From CAYZQE01 sp964480635 (GTDB taxonomy: Bacteria > Pseudomonadota > Gammaproteobacteria > GCA-001735895): 26,915 nt of DNA. The notes below the pieces were generated by a model. That model had not been told where the DNA came from, did not search any database, and saw nothing but the letters and a program-made list of their open reading frames with translations. The DNA lies in contig CAYZQE010000024.1 in the NCBI GenBank assembly GCA_964480635.1, positions 1 through 26,915 on the forward strand, given 5' to 3'. The translations under genes and the position numbers were made by a program. Within the stretch, counting starts at the first letter, position 1; each line of letters opens with the position of its first letter. Below, one piece after another: positions 1-7,228 of the stretch.

Positions 1-13
1 ATCAAATATTCAA

Positions 14-772
14 ATGACGTTAAAACGACAATTAGTTGCACACCGTGGTAACTCAGACCATTTCCCTGAAAATTCATTACAAGGCTTTCAATCCGCTTTA
101 GATGTTGGTGCCTGTTTTATTGAGACGGATATTCAAATAACAAAAGATGACGTGGCTATTTTAAGCCATGATGCTTCCTTAAAAAAAATAACAGGCCAAA
201 ACCTTATGGTGTCGGAGTGTTATTTTGATGATATTAAAGAGTTGCCAGCCGCATATACCGATAAATTTGGTGACCAATATTGCGATCATAAGCTTACGAC
301 ATTGACTCAACTGTGTGAGCTGTTAGAGCAATACCCTAATGTCATATTTTTTTTAGAGGTTAAACACGAATGTGTTATTTCTCATGGTCATAAGGCGCTA
401 GACATTGTTGCTGCGGCGATTGAAGCCATTAAAAGCCAAGTGATTCTCATCTCATTTGACTACTCTATTTTGCAACAAGCAAAAAAAGAGAGTGAATTAT
501 CGTTAGGTTGGGTTTGGCCAGATAAAGCCAGCGCTGGAGAAAAAGAAGATCAAGAATGCATTAAAATGTGCGATACATTAAATCCCCTTTACGTGTTTTG
601 TGATAAAGATTTTTTGCCTTTAAAAACAAGCAAATTTTGGCAAGGTCATTGGTTAAAAGCGATTTATAACATTGCTGATATTAATGACTATAAAATGTAT
701 GAAGCAATGGGGTTTAACTTATTTGAAACCAATGATATTTCCGGCCACAGCGCGGCATTAGGCGACGATTAA
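14..772 (+). CDS. Glycerophosphodiester phosphodiesterase (UgpQ-like, cytoplasmic)
   Basis: This 252-residue protein should hydrolyse glycerophosphodiesters, the head groups left after phospholipid deacylation, to sn-glycerol 3-phosphate and an alcohol. The GDPD-family active site is visible: H10-R11-G12 near the N terminus, P18-E19-N20, the metal-binding pair E37 and D39 in ETDIQIT, and H52-D53 in SHD. The length equals a single GDPD TIM barrel. There is no signal peptide, so it acts in the cytoplasm like UgpQ rather than in the periplasm like GlpQ. The stop and the next start share one base (TAATG at 770-774), so it is translationally coupled to the downstream glycerol-3-phosphate dehydrogenase, which would consume its product. 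Only 13 bases precede the ATG, so the promoter and any upstream operon member are outside the window. Confidence 0.9.
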   Translation: MTLKRQLVAHRGNSDHFPENSLQGFQSALDVGACFIETDIQITKDDVAILSHDASLKKITGQNLMVSECYFDDIKELPAAYTDKFGDQYCDHKLTTLTQLCELLEQYPNVIFFLEVKHECVISHGHKALDIVAAAIEAIKSQVILISFDYSILQQAKKESELSLGWVWPDKASAGEKEDQECIKMCDTLNPLYVFCDKDFLPLKTSKFWQGHWLKAIYNIADINDYKMYEAMGFNLFETNDISGHSAALGDD

Positions 773-1959
773 TGTTTTATGACGTGGTGATTGTAGGTGG
801 TGGTATTAATGGTGTGGGTGTGGCTCAAGCCGTTGCAAGTGCAGGGTACTCATGCCTATTAATTGAAAAAACAGGGTTGGCAGCAGAAACGTCAAGCAAA
901 TCCAGTAAGCTCATACATGGTGGTTTACGTTATCTAGAACATATGGATTTGGGCTTAGTGAGAGAGAGTTTATATGAGCGAAGTTTATTGCTAAAGCTTG
1001 CTCCAGACTTAGTCAAATTAACACCGTTTCATATCCCTGTTTATAAAGAGACCTCTCGGCAATCACTTGTTTTACATGCAGGCTTAGGGCTATATTCATT
1101 TCTGGCTAGCTTAAGCTCAATGAGTTTAAATTCTAACTTAAGATATGAACGAGTGGCTAGTTCAAAATGGACTGAGCTAGATGGTTTAAGCACAAAAGGT
1201 TTAAAAAATGTATTTCGTTATTATGATGCACAAACCGATGATGCCGCTCTAACAAAGGCAGTGATGCAATCTGCCATGCAATTTGGTGCAGAACTAGAAT
1301 GCCCAGCAGAAGTGCTTAAAACAGATATCAATGCGAAAGGCTGTCGTGTTGTCTATGACGTAGGTGGAGAGCAAAAAACGGTCGATTGCCATTGTGTGGT
1401 TAATGCTGCTGGGCCTTGGGTTAATCAAGTGAATCAACACGTAAATTCCACCGTAAATCAAATCGAATCGTTGGGCTGTGAACTGGTTCAAGGAACGCAT
1501 TTGGTACTTAAATCACCCGTGGTGAAAGCTTGTTACTATTTAGAATCACCCAGTGACCAACGTGCTGTGTTTTTATTACCTTGGAAGGGCGGTTCTTTAT
1601 TGGGGACGACTGAGAGTATTTTTAAAGGTGATTTATCTCAAATAAGCGCCTTACCAACTGAACAAGATTATCTACTGTCTGTGGCACAGCACTATTTCCC
1701 CAATCAAACCTTTAAAGTAGCCGATGTGATGACCGGTTTAAGAGTTTTACCCATTTCTAAGGGCAGTGTATTTAAACGCTCTAGAGATACAGTTTTAGTG
1801 ACTGATAACGATAAACAACCCAGATTAATTTCTCTTTATGGCGGAAAGCTAACGGTTTATAGAGCAACATCAGATAAAGTATTACAGAAATTAAAACAAA
1901 CATTGCCTGATAAAAAAGAGCTGGCAAGCACCACTGAAATTAGTTTGAAGATGATTTAA
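772..1959 (+). CDS. glpD: FAD-dependent glycerol-3-phosphate dehydrogenase, short form lacking the C-terminal domain
   Basis: The 395-residue enzyme should oxidise glycerol 3-phosphate to dihydroxyacetone phosphate and pass electrons through FAD to the quinone pool at the inner membrane. The N terminus has the Rossmann FAD signature VGGGINGVG (residues 8-16), followed by the GlpD-type stretch SSKSSKLIHGGLRYLEH around residues 41-57. Near the C terminus are GLRVLP and YGGKLTVYR, the usual end of the DAO domain. Classical GlpD is about 500 residues and adds an alpha-helical C-terminal domain of roughly 120 residues; that domain is absent and no frameshifted continuation was recognised downstream. 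It starts inside the stop codon of the GDPD gene, and the pair forms a two-step catabolic operon. The symbol is by family; a related FAD oxidoreductase with another polyol-phosphate substrate cannot be excluded. Confidence 0.8.
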   Translation: MFYDVVIVGGGINGVGVAQAVASAGYSCLLIEKTGLAAETSSKSSKLIHGGLRYLEHMDLGLVRESLYERSLLLKLAPDLVKLTPFHIPVYKETSRQSLVLHAGLGLYSFLASLSSMSLNSNLRYERVASSKWTELDGLSTKGLKNVFRYYDAQTDDAALTKAVMQSAMQFGAELECPAEVLKTDINAKGCRVVYDVGGEQKTVDCHCVVNAAGPWVNQVNQHVNSTVNQIESLGCELVQGTHLVLKSPVVKACYYLESPSDQRAVFLLPWKGGSLLGTTESIFKGDLSQISALPTEQDYLLSVAQHYFPNQTFKVADVMTGLRVLPISKGSVFKRSRDTVLVTDNDKQPRLISLYGGKLTVYRATSDKVLQKLKQTLPDKKELASTTEISLKMI

Positions 1960-2036
1960 CTTATTTAATATTGCTTTTGGTGAATAGAAAGTAAACTCAG
2001 CAATGTCGACTTTAAGTAAAATCTTAACATGTATAA

Positions 2037-2171
2037 AATGGCATTAAGTATCGTGTCCCCTTAATAGATGCCTATAAAATTGACCAAAGTGAATACAGCG
2101 ATTGGAAAACATATCGTGAACTATCTCAGCGTAATGCTGGGCAGTTATTTAGAATGCTAGAGTTTTACTAG
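2037..2171 (+). pseudogene. Unrecognised gene remnant (44 codons ending in TAG)
   Basis: An open frame runs from 2037 to the TAG at 2169-2171. Its C-terminal peptide has protein-like composition, including SEYSDWKTYRELSQ followed by RNAGQLFRMLEFY. There is no start codon with a ribosome-binding site and the frame is closed immediately upstream, so this looks like the 3' end of a decayed gene. I do not recognise the family. The frame reads straight through the GTGTCCCC repeat at 2046-2066, so part of the apparent coding sequence may be repeat-derived. It does not resemble the missing C-terminal domain of the upstream dehydrogenase. Confidence 0.3.
2046..2066 (-). repeat. REP-like repeat, solitary copy
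   Basis: The segment AAGTATCGTGTCCCCTTAATA matches, on the opposite strand, the left arm of the inverted pair at 6341-6360, with one T missing in the T run. The GGGGACACGA core is complete. Repeats with this core are commonly seen dispersed near Y1-type (REP-associated) transposase genes in gammaproteobacteria. That association is recalled, not shown here, and no transposase gene is present. Confidence 0.55.
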
Positions 2172-2248
2172 CGGTTTAGGTTGCGTAAAATTTAGCTCAT
2201 TACGGTGTTGAAAATGTAGGGGCTGATGTCTCTATTTTTGAATTGATT

Positions 2249-2280
2249 GGCGCAGCTCCATTATGGAGCTGCGCCTTTTT
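2249..2280 (+). terminator. Rho-independent terminator
   Basis: A perfect 12-bp GC-rich stem, GGCGCAGCTCCA at 2249-2260 and its complement at 2264-2275, encloses a TTA loop and is followed by five T at 2276-2280. It is oriented to end + strand transcripts, presumably from the GDPD/GlpD operon 290 bp upstream. It could also block - strand readthrough from the lipoprotein gene ending at 2298, although no T run follows in that direction. Confidence 0.85.
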
Positions 2281-2297
2281 ACTGTGCTATTTTTGGG

Positions 2298-3143
2298 TTA
2301 ATTTGTCGCCTGACTTTCAATGACTAAATAGTCATCACCTTGTTTAACAAAGTTGACTTCCTTGCGAACAAAATCAACGCCAAAAGTCTGGGTAAACCCA
2401 GCCCCACTTAATTCATCTTTTGTGCTTTGGGAGAAAGAAAACAGTCCGTCATCAACAACAAGGCATTCTATATAAAGATTGTTAGCTCCAAAAGAAATAA
2501 AGGATATTTCTATAAAGCTACTATCACTTAACGGGGCATCCCAAGTAAAATCGGTGTCTACCGTAACAGGTGCAAATATTGCGGGGCTAGCTGAGGTGAG
2601 CGGCTCGATATTAGGTACAGAAACATTAGAAAAAGAGGCGAATTGATCACCTGGGATACTAATTGATAAGTCATCGGGGATAGGCCCTAGGAGCGGGTTA
2701 TTACCATTGTTGTCGTCATAAATATACGTTGTAAAGCCCAATATTGTTTGTTTATTAATCTCAGCAAACAACCCTCCAACAGGCTCAGAAAACTGTAGTG
2801 TATTGCCTGCACTGAGGGCTGATAAATTGCCCTCTAACCTAGGCGGTGTTTCTATCTCGGTATTAAATGTCGTTACGCTACAAACATCTAAGACACTAGG
2901 TTTTAAATCAGCTCTTAATTGACTTTCGCTAATCACGATACTGCTCTGTAAAAATGTGGCATCTAACTCCACTTCATTAGATGATATCCCGACAGTGACT
3001 ATACCCAATTTAGTGCCCGTACTTGGGTTATTATTATTTGGGGTGTCATCATTTTCTCCCCCGCCTCCACCACAAGAGACCAAGCTTAATGCTAAAAAAC
3101 AATTGCTAGCTATTAGAACCCATTTTTTATCTTTAATGTACAT
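2298..3143 (-). CDS. Secreted lipoprotein of unknown function
   Basis: The 281-residue protein begins with a lipoprotein signal: MYIKDKK, a hydrophobic stretch, then the lipobox LVSC followed by five Gly. An Asn/Asp/Pro-rich linker (DDTPNNNNPSTG) leads to a domain rich in beta-forming residues with no motif I recognise. The start at 3143 is preferred over the in-frame GTG nine bases upstream, because AAGGAG lies 8 nt before this ATG and would overlap the GTG. It is the last gene of a four-gene same-strand group behind a two-component pair. It has its own upstream region of about 100 bp containing a 16-bp motif shared with the other lipoprotein gene of the group. The Gly run after Cys is typical of surface or periplasmic lipoproteins in marine gammaproteobacteria. 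Function is unknown; regulation by the neighbouring response regulator is inferred. Confidence 0.75.
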   Translation of the reverse strand: MYIKDKKWVLIASNCFLALSLVSCGGGGGENDDTPNNNNPSTGTKLGIVTVGISSNEVELDATFLQSSIVISESQLRADLKPSVLDVCSVTTFNTEIETPPRLEGNLSALSAGNTLQFSEPVGGLFAEINKQTILGFTTYIYDDNNGNNPLLGPIPDDLSISIPGDQFASFSNVSVPNIEPLTSASPAIFAPVTVDTDFTWDAPLSDSSFIEISFISFGANNLYIECLVVDDGLFSFSQSTKDELSGAGFTQTFGVDFVRKEVNFVKQGDDYLVIESQATN

Positions 3144-3210
3144 GTATACCACTCCTTTTTTATGAAAAAATACGATTTATTTTTCGTAAAAAGAAGTATG
3201 ACAAAAAAGA

Positions 3211-3226
3211 GTAACGAACCGTGAAA
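3211..3226 (-). promoter_or_regulatory. Shared upstream motif, copy 1 (candidate regulator site)
   Basis: On the + strand this reads GTAACGAACCGTGAAA. The same 16-mer with only positions 9-10 changed (CC to GG) occurs at 6286-6301 before the other lipoprotein gene. Its near edge is 68 bp from the ATG at 3143. A T-rich segment ending in an AATAAAT-type sequence follows at both sites, so similarity extends beyond the core. Binding by the adjacent OmpR-type regulator is inferred. Confidence 0.5.
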
Positions 3227-3249
3227 GTTCAATGGGCGATTGACTTGCC

Positions 3250-3273
3250 AGCTAAAGAGTTTGCTCTTTGGCT
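3250..3273. terminator. Weak stem-loop directly after the response-regulator stop
   Basis: AGCTAAAGAG at 3250-3259 pairs with CTCTTTGGCT at 3264-3273 around a TTTG loop, with one G-T wobble as read on the + strand. It abuts the stop codon of the response-regulator gene. On the - strand, the relevant direction, the wobble becomes a C-A mismatch and no T run follows. Termination or 3'-end protection is therefore uncertain. Confidence 0.3.
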
Positions 3274-3957
3274 TTATTTTAAGCGATAACCTTCGCCATA
3301 CACGCTAGAAATTTGGTTATAGGATAATTTTTTTCTTAATTTACTGACTTGGTTTTTAACGGAATCAATTGAAATGTCTCGCTCAATAGCATCGTCCCAA
3401 AGGGTGACAATAATTTTTTCATAGCTCACCATTTTCCCATGATTTTTTATCAATAAATTTAGCAAACGACGTTCTTTTTCTGTTAACAACACTTGATGAG
3501 CATTAACCTTTAAGCATTCACGTTGTTTATCCCAAATAATTTGATTACTCAAAGAAAAAAACCGTGATGGATTGCGTAATAACTCATGGGCCAACTGATC
3601 GAGTGTTTGTTTAAATAACTTAGGCGAAACAGGTTTAATTAAATACTTTGTTAGCTTTAATTCCGTTGCTTTCAATAGTTTGTCTTTATCCGAATAGGCA
3701 GAAAGCATGATGATTTTTACCTGTTGATCGTGTTCACGCATTTTTTTGGCGACACTAAGGCCATCAATTAAAGGCAATTGAATATCTAAAAGCACAACAT
3801 CTGGGTGGTGTTGTTGAAATAGAGCTAAAGCTTCACGTCCGTCAGATGCTAAATATACCGCAGAAAAATAAGTGGATAAATATTCGGCAATACTGGCTTG
3901 TATCTCAGGTTCGTCTTCTACATATAAGACCGAATGCGTTTTAAGCGTTGATAGCAT
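3274..3957 (-). CDS. OmpR-family response regulator
   Basis: The 227-residue protein has an N-terminal receiver domain and a C-terminal winged-helix DNA-binding domain. Receiver landmarks are the acidic pair E14-D15, phospho-acceptor D58 in VVLLDIQLP, S86 in MLSAYSD and K108 in LIKPVS. The output domain, from about residue 150, has the Trans_reg_C pattern ERRLLNLLIKNHG, then SVKNQVSKLRKKL (recognition helix region) and the terminal wing VYGEGYRLK. Its ATG lies within the last 17 bases of the kinase gene and no clear ribosome-binding site precedes it, so its translation is probably coupled to the kinase. The two form a cognate pair. The flanking lipoprotein genes with a shared upstream motif are its most obvious candidate targets. 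Confidence 0.92.
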   Translation of the reverse strand: MLSTLKTHSVLYVEDEPEIQASIAEYLSTYFSAVYLASDGREALALFQQHHPDVVLLDIQLPLIDGLSVAKKMREHDQQVKIIMLSAYSDKDKLLKATELKLTKYLIKPVSPKLFKQTLDQLAHELLRNPSRFFSLSNQIIWDKQRECLKVNAHQVLLTEKERRLLNLLIKNHGKMVSYEKIIVTLWDDAIERDISIDSVKNQVSKLRKKLSYNQISSVYGEGYRLK

Positions 3958-5266
3958 TGATTTTTTGTAGCGTTATTTGAAAGCATGCGCCCTCAGTTGT
4001 GTTTGATGCCAAAATCGACCCGTTCATTTTAGTAGTGATAATATTAGCAATATACAAGCCTAAGCCTGTCCCACCAAATTGTTCTTTGGTGGTGTAATAG
4101 GGGTCAAATATTTTTGTTAGCTCATTGTTTGCAATGCCATCAGCATTATCATTAATAAAAATAGAGACATTCTTATTGCCATTGACTATTTTTATGGTTA
4201 TTTTTTTATCTTCGATATTATGCGAATTTAGGGCTTCTACCGCATTGGCTAAAACAATAATAAATACCTGAATCAATTCAGTTTTATTGCCATTGAGGAT
4301 GTTTACTTCATCCAAGAAGGTACTTACTTCAATATCAAAAAGCTGATTTTTCATCAGAAACAAGGTATCTTCGATAGCAGACTCAACATTTACCTCACTT
4401 AACTTTTGGTCTGTTTTAGAAAGTAATCTAAAGTCTTCTATTGTTTGAGACATGTGCTGAGTTAATGTATCTAATTCATTGATCTTTCCAGTGAAATATT
4501 CTTTATCACTTTTTTGAGTATCAATAGCCTGTTGCATATTAAGCAAAATAGCATTCACATGCATCAGGGGTTGCCGCCATTGGTGAGCAATTGAGTCTAG
4601 CATTTCGCCCATGCTAGCCATTCGACATTGCCGCAGTAATATTTGCTCTTGATCTAATCGTTGTTGTTTTTCTTTTAAAATATTGTCTCGAAGCGCATTA
4701 TTTAATGTCTTAAATGCTAAAGAGTCTTGTTCTACCTTGTTTAAAAAAAAATATAAAAATGCAGTGAAAATTAAAAAGAAAGTAAAAAATGTTGATAATG
4801 CGAATTCTGAAAGCTTTAAGCTATAAGTGTTATTAATGACAAAAATAGACCCCATAATCAACAGTGACATAATCAAGCCATATTTTTTCCCCATTAATAC
4901 ATATGAGATAAACGAAGCTAAGAAAAAGGCGATTAAACGAAATTCATCTTCTGGGCGAGTTAATAACACCGAGTAAAACAATAACAAGGACGTTATAATA
5001 AAAAAATTGGCGACGTAAGGATAAAAAGATCGCTTCAGCCTTAATGAATAGATCACTAAAAGGCTGATAACCACATAAAGTAAGGTTACTGTTTCGAAAA
5101 TAGAGCCAAAATCGACTGCTCCCGTCAAAGATGCTAAGGAGTTCATTAATGTAAAGAAGGCTGCCACAAGCATCAATATATTTAACAATGAAACCCTAAA
5201 GCGCAGTAAACTTTCTTCTTTAGTGAATGAGTGTCCACTACTTAAAAATTTATTGATAAAGCGCAT
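3941..5266 (-). CDS. Membrane sensor histidine kinase (HQWRQPL class)
   Basis: From the chosen start the protein is 441 residues. An in-frame start further upstream exists, but AAGGA lies 8 nt before the ATG at 5266, which begins MRFINKFLSSGHS. About six hydrophobic segments in the first 185 residues form an integral-membrane sensor without a large periplasmic domain. A short charged coiled region leads to the H-box with His228 in DSIAHQWRQPL. The catalytic ATPase domain follows: N-box LANAVEAL, G1 box FINDNADGI, F-box-like KIFDPYYTTK and G2 box GGTGLGLYIA. The HQWRQPL H-box marks a distinct kinase class often found with multi-TM sensors. It overlaps the response-regulator gene by 17 bases. 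The ligand is unknown; the flanking lipoproteins suggest an envelope-related cue. Confidence 0.9.
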   Translation of the reverse strand: MRFINKFLSSGHSFTKEESLLRFRVSLLNILMLVAAFFTLMNSLASLTGAVDFGSIFETVTLLYVVISLLVIYSLRLKRSFYPYVANFFIITSLLLFYSVLLTRPEDEFRLIAFFLASFISYVLMGKKYGLIMSLLIMGSIFVINNTYSLKLSEFALSTFFTFFLIFTAFLYFFLNKVEQDSLAFKTLNNALRDNILKEKQQRLDQEQILLRQCRMASMGEMLDSIAHQWRQPLMHVNAILLNMQQAIDTQKSDKEYFTGKINELDTLTQHMSQTIEDFRLLSKTDQKLSEVNVESAIEDTLFLMKNQLFDIEVSTFLDEVNILNGNKTELIQVFIIVLANAVEALNSHNIEDKKITIKIVNGNKNVSIFINDNADGIANNELTKIFDPYYTTKEQFGGTGLGLYIANIITTKMNGSILASNTTEGACFQITLQKINAINA

Positions 5267-5404
5267 ACCGCATATCCTTGAGTTGCTCAATTGACTGCTT
5301 AGGCCTTTGTTGTCTTTGAACGAATGAAATAACCATTCTACTATTACATAGTGTGATAGATATTTCACTTAATTCAACAGCCTGCCTATTATTTTTTATC
5401 ATGC

Positions 5405-6214
5405 CTAGGGCGTTATGTTAATTTTAAAATTAACGGATTGAACACCAGGCTCAAAAAAAGTTTTACTGGGTGAGTTGTTGCTCACATGCACTAAATAATC
5501 TCTATTATCTTCTAAAGGTAAGGATTGGATACATGCATCAGCAACTTGTGATCTTGCAACAGGATTTGAGTTTATACCTGCAAAGAGATCATAGTCAAAG
5601 AGTTTTAACCAAAGTGTGTGACCAGCACCACAAGTAAACCTATCTATAGTCAGAGTGGCATTCATTGGTAAGTTAACTCGATAAAAGCTAGAGTTTCTAT
5701 TGCCGGTAGAAAGAGTTCCCACCACGGTGCTATATTCTCCAGTGCTTAACATCAGTGCATTGTTTGGCGTACCTTCTGAATTGATAAGAAAATTGGCTCT
5801 AAAACTAGTGGCATCAGTAGCCTTAAACTTAAATAGATAATCTACACCGGCAATCAAGGGAAGATCAGTCAATCGTTCATGGTTGTTGCACCTTCTTGGG
5901 CTGGCATCTATGTGTTTCGTGTTGTTGTTTGTTTTTGTGACTTCATAGTTACAAGAGGTTGAGTTGGCAGTAGTGAGTAATAGGCTGTATTGACCTGTCA
6001 CCGTTGCTTTAAAAGTGTGGCTGTCTTCGTTGATTCCATCATTGATGCCATCAATAATAATGCTTCGAGATATTGGGGTTCCCATACTGAAATCAGGATT
6101 GTTGTTGCCTGAAGGGTCATTAGTGTTTGAACTTCCTCCTCCACATGAAGCAAGGCTTAGCGACATGATAAACATCATGACTAAAAACGTAGGTTTTTGA
6201 TTTTTTATAGGCAT
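5405..6214 (-). CDS. Secreted lipoprotein, possible PPC-like beta domain
   Basis: The roughly 269-residue protein starts MPIKNQKP, then a hydrophobic stretch and lipobox LASC followed by three Gly and an Asn/Pro-rich linker (NTNDPSGNNNPDF). The mature part contains HTFKATVTGQYSLLLTT and later YLFKFKAT, a rhythm reminiscent of bacterial pre-peptidase C-terminal-like beta sandwiches; this is weak similarity only. Another start three codons upstream (6223) is possible, but AAGAG directly abuts that ATG while sitting 9 nt before the ATG at 6214. The gene is first of the four-gene lipoprotein, kinase, regulator, lipoprotein group, and 138 bp separate its stop from the kinase start. The 16-bp motif at 6286-6301 lies 72 bp upstream. 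Function is unknown; it could be a sensory partner or an output of the two-component system. Confidence 0.72.
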   Translation of the reverse strand: MPIKNQKPTFLVMMFIMSLSLASCGGGSSNTNDPSGNNNPDFSMGTPISRSIIIDGINDGINEDSHTFKATVTGQYSLLLTTANSTSCNYEVTKTNNNTKHIDASPRRCNNHERLTDLPLIAGVDYLFKFKATDATSFRANFLINSEGTPNNALMLSTGEYSTVVGTLSTGNRNSSFYRVNLPMNATLTIDRFTCGAGHTLWLKLFDYDLFAGINSNPVARSQVADACIQSLPLEDNRDYLVHVSNNSPSKTFFEPGVQSVNFKINITP

Positions 6215-6285
6215 TATTTTCATCTCTTAATTAACGGGGTTTAAATTACAGAATTTATTCTTGAAAAAAAGAATATAGAAAGAGG

Positions 6286-6301
6286 GTAACGAAGGGTGAA
6301 A
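6286..6301 (-). promoter_or_regulatory. Shared upstream motif, copy 2 (candidate regulator site)
   Basis: The + strand reads GTAACGAAGGGTGAAA, identical at 14 of 16 positions to the copy at 3211-3226. Its near edge is 72 bp from the lipoprotein ATG at 6214, against 68 bp for the other copy. A related but interrupted version (TTTCA then TTCGTT on the - strand) is visible near 5325, upstream of the kinase start. Confidence 0.5.
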
Positions 6302-6345
6302 ATAACAAATAGCTTTATCAGACAGCTGATTTGATAAGTATTAAA

Positions 6346-6392
6346 GGGGACACGATACTTATTAGTGAGTGAACATTGAGTCTCGTGTCCCC
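6346..6392. repeat. REP-like inverted repeat pair (GGGGACACGA core)
   Basis: GGGGACACGA at 6346-6355 faces its exact complement TCGTGTCCCC at 6383-6392 across 27 bp. Including flanks, 14 of 15 bases match (TTAAAGGGGACACGA against the complement of the right arm). A third copy of the unit is at 2046-2066. The layout fits a bipartite REP element (a BIME-like pair) mobilised in trans. The 127 bp that follow, up to the toxin gene, contain no convincing gene. Confidence 0.6.
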
Positions 6393-6519
6393 ATTAATGC
6401 TGTAATAAATATATGTGAATGTTTGCGCTTCAATTTATTTTTCTTTATACAGCTAATGCCCAAAATAACCGGAATTTGCGGGGCGATAGCGTAGTAAATG
6501 TCCGTGTGTATTTGATTTA

Positions 6520-6801
6520 TTATAAGCGTTCTTCTTTGTGATGCCATACTCTTAGAATATAGACATGATTTTGTAGAATCAAATAACGTGCAATATAATT
6601 GCCAGCTATTAAATCACGTATCATTTCTGGGTTTGGTGCTAACTCGACTTCCACGCCTAAATATGGAAAATCCTTTAATTGAGATATTCCTTTTTGTATT
6701 GAGATGGCAATTTTTTGGGCTGCTTTAGTATTTTTAGACGCAATGAATTTTCTTAATCGTATCAAGTCGCTAATGGCTTCTTGAGAGTACGATAATTTCA
6801 T
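6520..6801 (-). CDS. ParE/RelE-superfamily toxin
   Basis: This 93-residue basic protein has the ParE-like layout: an N-terminal strand MKLSYSQEAISDL, two helices including RLRKFIASKN, the FPYLG turn, then MIRDLIAGNYIARYLI and the closing strand VYILRVWHHKEERL. ParE members inhibit DNA gyrase and RelE members cut mRNA on the ribosome; the sequence favours the ParE branch, but the target cannot be fixed by reading. Its ATG overlaps the antitoxin stop as ATGA, the usual coupled arrangement that makes antitoxin first. The length is normal and no damage is visible, so the module looks intact. Confidence 0.85.
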   Translation of the reverse strand: MKLSYSQEAISDLIRLRKFIASKNTKAAQKIAISIQKGISQLKDFPYLGVEVELAPNPEMIRDLIAGNYIARYLILQNHVYILRVWHHKEERL

Positions 6802-7064
6802 GTTTTAGGAGGCTCTTGTTCGTCATCTGTTCCCCAACTAATAAGCCATTCATTGACATTTTTCTCTTCAATGACTTTATTAGACTTTACTGACTCTAAT
6901 GCTACTAATGTTTCTTCCCATTGTTTTTCATCTAAAGATTTTCGGGCAAGAAACTCTTTAATAGCTTGATTAATAAGATAGTTTTTACTTCTATCAAGCT
7001 TATGAGCCAATTTTTCTAATGGACTTTCAATTTCTGGTTGAAGTCTGATGCTGGTTACGCCCAT
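6798..7064 (-). CDS. Ribbon-helix-helix antitoxin
   Basis: The 88-residue protein has an N-terminal ribbon-helix-helix domain: strand GVTSIRLQPEI, helix ESPLEKLAHKLDRS, then KNYLINQAIKEFLARK. This domain dimerises and binds operator DNA. The acidic C-terminal tail (residues about 55-88, with DDEQEPPKT) would wrap and neutralise the downstream ParE-type toxin. Antitoxin precedes toxin with a 4-base overlap. Palindromic DNA about 20 bp upstream of the start is a candidate autoregulatory operator. It is CopG/RHH family by fold and not assigned to a named system. Confidence 0.85.
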   Translation of the reverse strand: MGVTSIRLQPEIESPLEKLAHKLDRSKNYLINQAIKEFLARKSLDEKQWEETLVALESVKSNKVIEEKNVNEWLISWGTDDEQEPPKT

Positions 7065-7084
7065 GACAATACCTAAATAATTAA

Positions 7085-7108
7085 TTACTATGTATTACAC
7101 TGTAGTAA
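7085..7108. promoter_or_regulatory. Candidate toxin-antitoxin operator
   Basis: Outer arms TTACTA (7085-7090) and TAGTAA (7103-7108) are exact complements. Between them lies a second palindrome, TGTA-T-TACA (7091-7099). The site lies 21-44 bp upstream of the antitoxin start, where RHH antitoxins typically bind nested palindromes to repress their own operon. Confidence 0.5.
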
Positions 7109-7228
7109 AAGATGGGGTTTATTGCAAATTTAAAATGCTTTAAAGCTTATAACCGTAAATCGTACCGCTTTTATGTTAACTGAGATAGGCGAAAACGGTA
7201 TAGCTCAAATCAATGAACGTAATCGTTA

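Larger units (their letters stand above)
1960..2297. other. Gene-free stretch after the glp-like operon
   Basis: This 338-bp gap holds three recognisable things: one copy of a GTGTCCCC-type repeat, a short open remnant ending at 2171, and a strong rho-independent terminator at 2249-2280. The first 75 bp hold nothing recognisable. Confidence 0.6.

Noticed and set aside
6362..6547. Open frame of 61 codons on the - strand beside the inverted repeat
   Set aside because: It overlaps the repeat arm and the toxin 3' end, has no ribosome-binding site or family resemblance, and its composition looks random.
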